Source: Ptychodera flava
Taxonomy: Eukaryota; Hemichordata; Enteropneusta; Ptychoderidae
Reading direction: 5' to 3'
Assembly (NCBI RefSeq): GCF_041260155.1
Contig: NC_091934.1
Location: 40,425,194 to 40,489,193 of the forward strand
DNA: 64,000 nucleotides
Shown: in pieces, positions 12,703-25,900 of the stretch
Numbering within the stretch: position 1 is the first letter of the stretch
How the letters are laid out: the number at the start of each line of letters is the position of its first letter
Notes under the pieces: model-generated
What the model was told of the DNA's origin: nothing
Databases searched by the model: none
The model's input: only the letters and a program-made list of their open reading frames with translations
Program-made: the position numbers and the translations under genes

Positions 12703-15700
12703 CGTATTTCCAGGTCTAATTCAGGCATTGCTGCATTAAACAATGAGAAGAGATATATATATTTATGAGTGACGCGCTAACGCAACTTGGCAGCGGAGTC
12801 TCTCAAAGACCTTAACTATGAAAAACAATGCTTAAAATAAAGACCTTGGGCCTACTATTGGATAGGTGTTTGTGTGAAATGATTTTTACACGATATGTTT
12901 ACATCTTGCTCCATTACATCATGCCTTGATGACAAAAAAGATCTTGTTCGACTGAAAATACAATATGTAGCCACCCTGCTGCTATAAGTATAACGCAGGA
13001 CATAGTACTTACAACACATGGACTGCATTTCGTAAACTTTGGGAATCTCCTGGTTAAGAAACATGACGTCATTCCACGTTATCAAGTTTCCTTGTTCTCT
13101 ATCAACGCCCAGTGAACAGTCAGCCATCTTTTTTATCGTAGAACTCTTGTAGATTACATAGTTCCATACATTAAATTCACTTAGAATAAAATGGCCGCCT
13201 TGACTGTCAGGCTGTATGTGAGCAAAGCTATCCTGTCTTTTACCGATGATTAGCGACCCTTCACCAGAAAATGTTAGATTAGGATAGAAACGCCATTTCG
13301 TCAGTCTTGTTTCACCTCCGACCAATAACTTCAAGTTACCCGTCACCTGAAAATACTTCATGCAAAAATGTTGCCATTGTGTATCGAATGGTAGTTCAAG
13401 AGAGGGCACGCGTTTGCCCTTCATCCAAATTTCAAATGGTGTTGTAACATATAACTCTTCTTCTGATCTTAGTGACATGTACGAGAAAATCGTTGCATCC
13501 GATCTATCGAGTCTCTTCAACCAAAAACACACAGTCATATTGAAAATGAATTCGTTTTGCAACTGAAAATTTGCGATTCCGAAATCGTTCTCCCAAAATT
13601 CGACTTGTTTTGTTGATTTTGGGGTTTCGACTGAGTATTCTGAAAGGAAAGAAGAAATGTGTGCAACTATGATATCACGTCCATTATAGTGGGCTGCCGT
13701 GGAACAATCAGGAATTGTTAGCACACGGGAAAAGAAGGGAAGGATTCGGGTTTTGGACAGAACTAGTCTACCACCACGAAGTGAAATGAAAATTACGTCA
13801 AAGAGCAAAAGCATACAGTTTGCCAGGAGAGCGATAGTGACGGACGTTAGGAACGCATTCACTTATTTGAGTTTTGAAACACGATTTATCTGTGACGGTA
13901 TTTGCATAGGGTACAGCAGTCAGTCCCCTGGAGTGGGGGGATTATTTTGCAACGGTTAACTTTATTTGATTTTATCAATTTTGACTGTGATATTCAGAGA
14001 AAGATTTCAACTCCAAACCCTCTGACTGCTTTTATTACCATAAGTCCATATCTCCTCTCAAATGTGTGTATACATCACTGTAGTTGCTCCGCAAACATTG
14101 CCAACTGGCTAATCCGCTGACCGTATCAGCGGATTAATTGATTAAGTCAACACCAAAGCCGTCACACACGTAGTAAAAATTTACTACGTATGTGAGGGCT
14201 TTGGTGTTGACTTAATCAATTAATCCGCTGATACGGACAGCGGATTATATCAGCGGATTAATTGATTAAGTCAACACCAAAGCCGTCACACACGTAGTAA
14301 AAATTTACTACGTATGTGAGGCTTTGGCCTTATTCAAAGCCGCATCACGCAGCGATATTACTACGCTGTATGTAAATTAAGGGGGTATAAATAGGAGACA
14401 TACCATACGGACTATCTCCTTCATTGCAACACGGCGAAGACAACAGCACCCGACACCATGGCTTCGTCTCAACCGGCACCGGCCACGGCACCCGCTACGA
14501 CACCCGCCACGGCTGGTCATACGTTTGTTGCAGCGCATACCAACCAAGCAAGTCGCCAACCCCGGGATATTCTTCCAGGCCCGAGCACTTCGGGGGAGCA
14601 ACGGCTGCCAGCTATAGCCACCAATGATGCACAGGGAACACCACCTGGTGAAAATAAAGGCTCGCAGGTACGTCCGGGCCATTGAATTTATTTGTTCAGC
14701 CAGGCCTTCAGACTCTGTGTAGGGCGTTTAGACCGTGTATAATTCTCGTCATTTATTGGTTTCTTACCAGTTGTGATAGTGCATAATTCTCACATGTCTG
14801 TTAGGCCTCGGCCACCACTATAGGCATTCTGGCGTATCGTGCACCTGATATGGTCCCGTTAGTGGTAGTTGGCAGGTTGTGTTTGTTTTTTAGAATTAGA
14901 TTTATCTAACTTCGCCACGTGGATTTCGCTACTTGCTATTACAGTGCAGGTCTCCACCTGTCCAGTACGCCAGCGACGGCACAAATCTGTCAGCTCGGCT
15001 TGCTTACATTCTGAATTTGCATGCTTGTTACGCGCACCTGGTGTACTATGTGCCGTGGCCGTGTCATGGTCACGGCAAGTCCACTATAGCGCTATACGAT
15101 AGTCTGTTACCAGTATCTCTCTTTGTTGTTTTGTTTTAAAATAATAAGGCCAGGCAGTTAATCCGCTGTAGGGTTACTGCGAGGGTGCCATGATTCACAG
15201 AGTGCCGGGTAGTCAATCCGCTGAGGATTACTGCGAGGGTGCTATGATTTACTGGGTGCCGGGCAGTCAATCCGCTGAAGGGTTACTGCGAGGGTGCCAT
15301 GATTTACAGCGTGCCGGGCAGTCAATCCACTGAGGATTACTGCGAGGGTGCCATGATTCACAGAGTGCCGGGTAGTCAATCCGCTGAGGGTTACTGCGAG
15401 GGTACTATGATTTACTGGGTGCCGGGCAGTCAATCCGCTAAGGGTTACTGCGAGGGTGCCATGTTTACAGAGTGCCGGGCAGTCAATCCGCCGAGGGTTA
15501 CTGCGAGGGTGCTATTATTCACAGATGGCCGGGCAGTTAATCCGCTGAAGGGTTGCTGCGAGGGCGCCAGGAATTACAAGGGTTCGGCTTGGGTTCAGCC
15601 CAAAGGTTACTGTGGGGCCTAATAATAATAATATAAAAAAAAAAAAAATAATAATAATAATATATATAAATAAAAAAAATAAAAAATGAACAATAACTAA

Positions 15701-18700
15701 AATAAGAGGCCAAAAAACGATTTTGTAGTAAATTTACAAAATTCAAAAAAAAAAAAAAACAAAAAAACAAAAAAACTATTACTATCAAAAAAAGAGATCT
15801 CGAGACCAAAAAAAAAAAAAGTGCTTCTGTCTTAGATTTACGGCCCGGGCCCCTAGCCAGGCAGTCAACCCGTTAAGGTTCACTGTGAGCGTATGCATAA
15901 TTTGAGATACAATGGTAAGATGTATACCTGTATGTTTTACATTCTGGTGGTGTGCGAGTAACAAAGGGAAGAGTTTATATGTGACTATCTTTGTTTGGAC
16001 CGTATCCACAGGTGGATGAGATTGCTGCTCTGAAGAAGCAGATAAAAAAACTGCAGGACATGGCCGAGTCGGCATCCGTTGAAGACGCTCTTGCTAAAGT
16101 AATGGAGTTGGCTCATACACCGGTTCTTACCACGAGACTACAGCTAATAAGCGCCCTCCGAGCGTTAGTGGACAGAGCAACCATCGCAGCCCACCCCAAA
16201 CTTCCCAGGTTTCGCGCAGTCTTGGCGCAATTCGAGGCTAACGACTTCGGAGAAGAGGCGGGACGCCTATTGGTTCTACTCCTAGGCAACAAGGAAGAAG
16301 AAGAAATAGCAGCTAAAGTATCGAAATTTATGAGACACACAAACCACACTTACAAAAAATTTGCTGACGTCAGATATGCACCTTATGCCCGCAAAAAAAA
16401 GACTCTCGACGAAATAAAGTGTTTTACATGTCACGAGCTTGGGCATATGGCCCGGTCATGTCCAAAAAAGAAAATCTAGTGTGCTTGCCGAATTCGGATT
16501 AATGTGTGGTAAATTATTACGCACGTGTACGCACATTCCTTGTTCTTTGAAGTTCAAGATAATAAAATAAGTTCTTTTTCTTTTTCATTTGCAAATAATA
16601 CAACTTGTATTGTGTTCTATGGCGTGATTGGACGAGTTGTGGTTGCGTGTTGGAACATTCATATTCCGGGAGACCAATCTGAGGTTGAATTTCCCCTCTT
16701 GTCACAAACTTTGAAATGTATCATCAGAAAAGTTAGTCCCTCATACCTCTCCCAAAGTCCGAAATCCATATAGAGACAACGCACATGTTCCCCTTGCCAT
16801 TACCAAATCCCGGTCCCACTCGAAGTGGACATCCTCATAGTAGAATGTGTAGTTTCGGACACTGACCTCGTTCACAGCTCTCCCTATAAGTACACTTACC
16901 CTTTAGGCAGGGAGGGTCCATAGCACCCTTTTGCATTCTTATGCAGCCTCGGTTTCCGAGGTCCTGTCTAGGGGTACCCTCAAAAGTTTACAGGTTGTAA
17001 GACTCAATTTGTGAAAGCTTTCCCCCTTTTCTTCACTTTCGCAGCAAGTACCGTTAAGCTGGGAAAAACTCACCAGGGGACGTCTCCTGTCAGGACTACG
17101 ACAACGTGGGTGACTTTTGAGGGTGCCCCTCGACAGGGCCCCACTGAATGCTGTCCTAGTATCCAGGATGTAGTCACGGGGAAACAAAAAGCCTCCCCAT
17201 CGATGCTTGCCTTGCGTAACCCGGACGAGTTTACAGCAGGGGAGATACATAAGCACAGAGACGCCTGGTCATCAATCGCAAGAGCCGCAGATAATTTCGA
17301 GCAAATTATGGAGTGGGTAAATGATGGTGTAAGCATATCTCAACACTTCCAACCATACCGAGGCACTTTCAAAGGCACAGCGTACGATAGTCCCACGCCA
17401 CCAAGTAAAGTCTTTACAAATAACCCAACTTGCCGAGATTTTGTTGACTTTATATCAAAGACTATCACAGATAGATTGCAAACTGGAGCAATTTCAACCG
17501 CCGGGCGGGTCGGTATAGACCCACCACCATTTATTGTAATGCCGATTACAATCGAGCCAAACAAACCTCGAATGTGCATAGATATGCGATATCTCAATCT
17601 TTGGATCACCGATATTCCATTTCGACTGGATAAGTTGGTAGAGGTTACCCGATATTTAAAGCAGGATGATCACCACTATAAATGCGACGACAAAAGTGGC
17701 TATGATCATGTTTTGGTCAGGGTTGATGATCGAAAATATTGTGGTTTTCAATGGGCGGGCCACTGGTATATTAATAATACACTGCCGTTTGGATGGAAGT
17801 TATCCGCATATGTGTATCATACTTTGGGGTATACCATAACTAGTTATGCTCGAATGTTGGGGGTCCCGTGCTTACAATACATCGACGATAGACACGGGGG
17901 CCCGTTGAGAATGACCAAGACTGGACGTGAAAATCACAACGAGTGGAGCAACCTTGAACTGGCGGAAGCGGGCGCCTACATCCTCCTAAAACTGTGCATA
18001 AATGCCGGCTATTTTATAGCACTGAGTAAAAGCGTTCTCAAGCCGACGAGGTCGCTAGTTCTCCTAGGTTTGATTGTCGATTCGGTCAAAATGACATTCG
18101 CGATACCACCGCAGAAAAAGATCAGGTTTTTGCAAATACTGGAAGACGCAATTCAGCGACCTATGCTACCTGTCACCGTAGTGCAGAAAATCATGGGAAA
18201 ATGCATATCTTTCTCATTAGCCATCCCTTGTGCTCGGCTATACATCAGACGGATGGCAGAGGCGGTTTCAAAGGCACAAAAGAGTGCGAATTATATCATC
18301 AAAATACGTGGCCCCTTGAAGGCGGAGTTGGACGAGTGGCGGACCCTTCTTAACAACACAGGCCCGTTCCCCTGGCTAGATGAAAAACATGGGTCACTGG
18401 AGGCCTATACTGACGCGAGTTCATATAAATGGGGTGCCATATTTCGACCAAATTCATCACAATCAGTTTCAATCGGTGATAGCTGGGAAGAAGAATGGAG
18501 GGACAGACCGATCATTGAAAAAGAAACAGAAGCCCTCACTCGCGCATTGGTAGCACTAAAATCCCATGTCAAAAACTCGCGTCTTGATGTCTTTTCGGAC
18601 TCGGCGACACTGATGCATGCCTGGAACGCGGGCTACCCCGGCTCGAAATCTTTCCGTTTAAATGAGCTCCTCAAAGGCATCTTCCATTTATGTGTGCAAA

Positions 18701-21140
18701 ACAACGTACGACTAAAAATCATCCATGTCAGATCCAAACAAAATCTCGCGGATGCCCCTTCGAGAAAACTCACGATGTCAGATGCCAAAATATCGGACAA
18801 AGTATGGCGCAGGTTAGAGTACGAGTTCGGACCTCACTCCGTAGATGCTATGGCCACTCTTTCAAACACGAAAGTGGAGAAATTTGTCGCCCCTTTTCCT
18901 CAAGACCGCAGTGTCGGTACTAATTTCTTCCACCACAATTTTCATCCCGAGGACAGGGCGTACATATATCCGCCATTCTCTTGTACTCATGCCGTCATTA
19001 AACATGTGATCCAGGAGCGCATTAACTCGACAGTCATCATATCCAAACCTTCAAATTATCCGCCATACTGGCCTGTTGTCAAACAGGTAGCAGAGAGGGT
19101 GGTCAAACTGGCAGACAAGGGGGACATTGGGGTTATCCTGGCACCCTCACGCGATGGATACACGCCCTGCGAAACACCGTGCGAGTTGTACATAGCTAGT
19201 TTCAATTTTTTATAAGACAGCAATCCCAACTGTGCACAACAATGAACTCCTATCGAAGGTTTTCAACAATCTCACTATCCTCATCAACAGGTGTGCTGGA
19301 TGTGCGGAACACATAATGACGACATGACCAACTGCAAAGTTTGCAAAACAAAACTGTTATCGGGACCAGAACTACAGAAGACAGATCACTTAATTAGCAG
19401 CGAACCTGACGTTTCTGCCATTGACCAGCGGCTGGAAGAAGTTTTAGGCAACCGTTCGGCTCATGAGATTCAGAAAGATCGTCTGGTGCAGCAATTTGAA
19501 GTTTTCTTAGTCAACCTTAGCAAACCCAAAAGTGTGATCGCGGCCTCAACCCATGATGTTTTACGGTTTTTAGTATATAAAGACAGAGACGCAAAAACTC
19601 AAGTACACACCGTCACTTGCCCATACTTAGGTCGCCAAGGGTGCCATCGGTGTGCATGCCCGAAAAGACTTCGGGTTAGCACGGTGAAGAACATAGTTTC
19701 GAAATTAAAAACTTTCTACCAATCGCTGTCATGCACTCCCGCTTGTATGGTCTCAAATCCTGTCGAATCGACCTTAATTGACAGGTACGTTAAGAAACTC
19801 GCTGAGGAACAAGCAAAAGCGCTAATATCACCAAAACAAGCAAAGCCTCTCTTCATTGATAAAATAAGACTAATTTGTCAGCACATTATTCATAAAATGG
19901 AAGCCGTTCAGTCTCCGAGTTTAATGTATATATTAGCCAGGGACATGGCTTTTCTTAAGCTTCTAATCTTCTCAGGAGACAGAGCTCACGATCTTGGTTT
20001 TGTCAAAACTCAAGAAATTATGCGGTTTCCCGACAATTCTGGCCTCCTTTTCAACCATACATTTGGGAAAACACTAAGAGGTTCAGGTACAAATTTATTT
20101 GCAGTTAAGAGATGTGACGATTTACTTATGTGCCCTGTGAATACGTTGGAAGAATACATCAAACTCTCAGGAAAACTTGACATCGACCTCACAACAGGCT
20201 ATCTTTTTCGTCCTACTAGCCCACGTGGAGAAGTCGAAATGAAACCGCTATCCTCTCAGTTAATTTACAGCAGATTAAAATCATATTTGCAAGAAGTAGG
20301 CAGTGATGCTGGAGAAACGCCACACGGATGCAGAAGCGCATGCGCGATTTCCCTTGCAATGACTGGGACAGACTTAAAATCACTCATGACCCACGTGGGC
20401 TGGAGGGCGGAAGAGACAGCAAGATATTACATGCAACTATCAAAAGTAATGCAGCCAGCAGCTCCGGCGGATAGACTGGCACAGCTTGTAGAAACCCCTA
20501 ATTTCAATGTAAACGCCTATCGAAAAATGGATGAACTCACTGGATTCACCAGGGCGTTTGAAAGAGATGATATACTCTAAATTATGACACACATATAGCA
20601 GGATAGGGGATGGGTGAACGATTATAAGACTTTGCTGAAAGTTACTCACAGGTTAAACACCCGACTCGTGCATTAGTTATGCAGATATTGGCGAATGGAG
20701 AATTTTACTGGTGTCAATAATCAGTATGTCGGTGTATATGATAATGCTTTAATAACGAAATGAATAAAATAAATGTGCTGCATAAATATTCTGGTTTGGG
20801 CTTAGAAGATTTGAGTGATTGGGGTATGGGTGGTATGGTGACGTATGTGGTGAGAGTAAGGGAAAGGCGACTGACTATAGGTAGCCGACCAGGACTCCAG
20901 CCCAATCCTATAACAATAGGCTATACCCATGAGCGAAGTGATACGGCTTTAAATATTAAGTTATTCAAAGCCGCATCACGCAGCGATATTACTACGCTGT
21001 ATGTAAATTAAGGGGGTATAAATAGGAGACATACCATACGGACTATCTCCTTCATTGCAACACGGCGAAGACGACACAACAAGAGAACATGAGAGAGAGA
21101 GAGAGAGAGAACATGAGAGAGAGAAGAGATAGAGAGAGGG

Positions 21141-21214
<74 letters not shown>

Positions 21215-22101
21215 GGAGTTGAAGGGCTCTTATGGAACGGAATAAAAGTTCGGATCCCGCCCACCCCACCCTAGCCGAGTTTTGGATAGCTTCGCCACGG
21301 TTTAGCCGACCAGGACTCAAGCCCAATCCTATAACAATAGGCTATACCCATGAGCGAAGTGATACGGCTTTAAATATTAAGTTGTTGACTTAATCAATTA
21401 ATCCGCTGATACGGACAGCTGATTAGCAAGTTGGCAATGTTTGTTGAGCAATTACAGTGGAATGTACATAGGTTGGAGAGAAGATAAGGACTTGTAGTAA
21501 TAAAGAAAGCAGTCAGACGGTTTGGATCTGACATCCTTATTTTGAATCTCACAGTCAAAATTATTAAATCAAATAAGGTAAACCGTTGCACAAAAAACCC
21601 TCCCTCCCCACCATAGGGGACTGATTTCCTTCCCCTGTGACAAAACTGACCTTTGAAATATAATACGATTGGAACTAATTTCGGACAATAGGATATTGCA
21701 GTATTGTTAGTTTCATCAGCAGATTTTAAGCTCATCTGCTTTTCTTTTTTTGGCAATTCACTTGTTTTTATGAATAATTTGTAATATTGTAACTTTGAGC
21801 TGTAGGGTACCTGATACGTTTGATAAATTTGAACAATTAAACGATCTAAGATAGATTCATATCACCTTTCTATACGGGTTGAATTCCATGTTTTTTTTCA
21901 AACACATTCAACGTATACAAACTATCCCTACAAGACTTGTCACTCATTTTAAACTTATTCTTGCAACTCTGTAACCTATATATCACTCCAATTTTTTCTC
22001 ACCGTTATTAGAAACTCGTTTTGCAACGAGTGATATATAAAATACTTTTCTTTTAAGTTCCCACATAAGCCTAAGCCTTCTCCGAGTATATTTTGGACGT
22101 G

Positions 22102-22197
<96 letters not shown>

Positions 22198-22900
22198 CGG
22201 TAATTAAAGGTCACGTGATTAGATGAAAGTTCGACTGAAGCGATGTGACATTAAGAAATATATTAATGGAAATTTAAGTGAGTGTCATCATAATTCGCAA
22301 TTTACTTGATCGCATGATATTTATAATTATTGATTAAGAAACCTACCCATGCAATAAGGCATTCGCGGCATCCACTGTGACCCGGTGCATCGTAGAGTTT
22401 TCGGTCCCAGCAAGGTGTAATTTCCAGTGCATGCGTACGTTACCCTGGACCCTTCTGTGTTAGGAAAGTCAGGCTGCTTGATCTGTATCCCCATTGATGG
22501 TGATACAGGACCAGGGCAGAAGTCTAGGGAGAGACATCAATTTTTTAGAGGCAATATTTGAACGTGACAGGTAAAATTTGAACGTGTCGGCTATCGTGCT
22601 TTCAGTAAGGATGAATATCATGAAATTGCCACCGGAAAAAGTAATATTTTCGAAACAAATTCGGTTATAAGGAACAATGTAACGCATTTAGTTACCTGCT
22701 TTGCCAACACTTTTGGTCAAAACATAATTTCAAGGAATTACGTTCGTACAAGATCAAGTTAAGTTTGCTTTTTCGAAGGTGATCTTTTTTTGAAAATAAA
22801 AAGTGTTAGTTGGGTTTTTCTTTTTTTCTCCCTTCTTTCCTTAAGTTTATTTTTTATTTATCTATTTATTATTCGTTCATCATACATTCACTCATCTCTC

Positions 22901-22996
<96 letters not shown>

Positions 22997-25900
22997 CTCC
23001 ATAAAGAGAAGTATTCATACAAAAGCACTTGATATACATTTTATATGGTATGCCTGATGTTGCCGACAGGCAACAGGCAGTACCCACCTATTGCTTCACA
23101 AAATAAGACGTAACAAATCCCGCAAGAGTTGTTGACGGCAAGTCCTCGAAAGGAAACCGACTGTTGGGCTGTGAAGGTAAGAATTGGGTCAATTTTTCCT
23201 CCCCGTCCGATGGAAATCTGGTCACCAGATTGAAATACCCAGAGTTTCTGCCATGCATCTCCTGAAAGAATGTCCGGGGTTTCTTCCGATGCAATTGGTT
23301 GGTGACCTCCTGATTCGCGCACTGAAGTAGTGAGTCCAAAGGTGATACTATACAGTGTTTCTAAACTTGTTCCAAAATAGATGTCAAAGCCACACCCGCA
23401 TTTGCAGATTAACTGGAGTTGAAAAATCGGTGGCTGGGTCGCGGATTGTGACTGGGTAAACGGAGATGTGAACTGTGTCATAACTTGCCAACCGAGACAT
23501 CCCGAATCTAAAAAGATAGGTGACATCAGATAACGTAAAGACTTATCAGACGATGCGATAAAGGTGCGAGGAAGATGGTGTAGGAAGACAGAGATTGAGA
23601 CGAAATTGATCAGGAGAAACAGACACACAGAAAGACAGATCGACGGTGACAGCTTTGACTGGACATACAAACACAATGAAGGACATTCAGTCATGCGAAA
23701 CCATGCGGAAGGAGACACGCTGAAAGTTTACAAAAACAATTAGATTTCTATAAGCTACTGAGGGATACAACCTTGGAAAAGAAGGTTTGATGGTCTACTT
23801 TGGCTTTGAGTGGAGATACAAGTAAACTGGCTATGACTAAATATGTTTGATGTACAAGTTTCTAAAGAATACCTGTTGTTAGCACGCTTAATGGGTAAAA
23901 CCGCCCTTTTCTATCGATAATAGAACCGCCGGGTACGTAGACCTGAATCCCAGCAGTAGTATTTTGGCTTGATGTAGGAGGACGTGGCACGTGCACAGTT
24001 TTAACCTGTAGTCCACCGATGCTGTAGAGTAGTATAGACTGGTGTGATCTCAATCCGATAATATCACCTTCTTTTACATCTACCTCAGAGGCTTGTGAGT
24101 TGATGAAGATACTGGAGCCATCGAGAGCGACGCTTTTATTTGTTGACACTTCCACCTCACCGACGCAGTCATACGTCGACGGATGAAGATGAGCGTAGCG
24201 CCAGACACTTACAAAGAACGACCCAGATGAACTCTGCCGAAACTCCCAGGCAACAGCTTTGCCATAGACTTGGAAGGAACAGTCCATGAGGAAGTCTATA
24301 TCGTTGTGATCCCCGGCTACAGAGTCTTCGCCGTAAGATAAAGTCCAATCTATATCGTTCATAATAGCTGGGCAAAATGCACCTGTTTAAGATTATCAGA
24401 CAATTGCTATATTGGTTAAAGCGTCATAGTTGAGGAAAGAATAATTTTGTTAATTGCTTGTAGAAATATCGAGAATGGCTAGATTATAGGGAAGGAAACA
24501 TTTACAGAGGATCCAGAAACTCTTCTTCGCAAACAACCGAGTATCCTGAAAGTCTATCAAAAATCAGTTTTTACTCTCAGACTAGCTGTTATACCAACGT
24601 TTCGTACATCGTTCCGTACAACATTCGTATCACGTAAAATTTCCTGTAGATAGTGTTTCATCAACAGAACCGATTTCAGGTTGGTTCAGAGACTATAACT
24701 TGATACAAATATACAATGTGTCCATTTCCCTTACAACACGAGTTTTCCTGATTCCGGGGAAATTGAAAAGTGAACTCAAATATCTTACCCTAACTTTTTG
24801 CCGGATTTCTTTGACTCCGAGAATGCGTCGTACGGATTGAGACTCTGATCCTTTTCTTTAAAGTTTAAAATTATTAATTCATGTTTTGTTTCAAATTATT
24901 CTCCAAGTTAAAAAAGAACCTCAAAGTTTGCTTTACAGGATGTAAAGTCAAACAGTCGAGCGACAGGAAACGTCAATAAACAGCGCGTCTCATTACGAGA
25001 TTTGTGAAATCGCTGTGAGGAAATATTCCCAATACGTACGGACATAAGTTCACTTTTCAAAAGCATTTCACATTAGTGATTTCTGTCTATAGCCAGTTGG
25101 TATTCGAATATAACTTCACTATGGGAATGTAAAGAACAGAATGGGGATACTGGTAAGGGTACAAGGCTTGCAATAATGCATCATTCTTTTAAGGTAGTAT
25201 ACGTACGCGCCATAAATTTGAAAGACTTAAACTTTTGCTCAAACTTCACGAATGAAACTTTCAACTATTCTTACCATATCAAAAAAACGATCGGGGGTTA
25301 CCGTGCAAAGTTTGGAACTAGCGAAACAAATTACCCAACATTTTACGATATTTGAAATTCAAAATCGCCGCCATCCCTGTGTTAGCTCTATGGGGAAAAT
25401 TCAATTTTGGATTTTTGTAAAACTTAGACAGTGGAAGGTTTTCCAAGAGCTTTAAAATGAGCCCCAACAAGTGTGGTAGATCAGAAAAGAAAGTAGAAAT
25501 TTGACAGTCGGACTGCGTTATAACATAGTCATTCTGAGAGTTTGCTATAAGCATAGACAGTAGAGGGGGATGATATGCCAACACGATTGGAACTGATTTG
25601 GGATAATTGGATTTTCGTGTTTCGCATATTTCTCTAAAGTTTTTCATTAAATCGACATTACTTCACCATCCAATTATCCAAAATTAGTTCCAATCGTGTT
25701 TGCTACAAACTACAACACTAAACCGTACGGCAGAAGAGAATACAGTGTCGGGCACTTTAAGTTATGCAACCTGGGTTTTGCAGTCATTTGGTTGCTACAA
25801 GGTGTTTCAAATGAGAACTTTTTACAAACATTTAAAAGAGCGTTGTCAAGATGTACAGATGCAAAATTTCATGTCTGACTTTAAATCTATTAGGAAGTTG

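Larger units (their letters stand above)
14329..21383 (+). mobile_element. PAT-like (DIRS-order) tyrosine-recombinase retrotransposon, full length
   Basis: The element has split direct repeats in the order A1 (14330-14441), internal ORFs, B1 (20882-20962), A2 (20961-21072), B2 (21303-21383). A1 and A2 appear identical over 112 bp, and B1 and B2 differ at one base. This arrangement is known from PAT and Ngaro elements. Coding content is gag with a CCHC knuckle, RT-RNase H and a tyrosine recombinase; no methyltransferase and no Ngaro-type hydrolase was seen. The flanks rebuild the palindrome of the host foldback element with no evident target duplication, as expected for recombinase-mediated insertion. 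The near-identical repeats and open frames indicate a young, perhaps active, copy. Confidence 0.88.

Noticed and set aside
15150..15610. CRISPR-like look of regularly spaced repeats
   Set aside because: Units are contiguous without unique spacers and the DNA is eukaryotic. The same applies to the 101-bp and 150-bp arrays.
15299..15622. ORF over the 54-bp array
   Set aside because: It stays open only because the repeat period is a multiple of three. No domain is seen and it lies in a probable intron.
20976..21326. Long Ser/Leu ORFs on the minus strand
   Set aside because: They are translations of the (GA)n run.
22790..23087. ORFs of Ser-Leu or Arg-Glu repeats
   Set aside because: They are translations of the (CT)n run.
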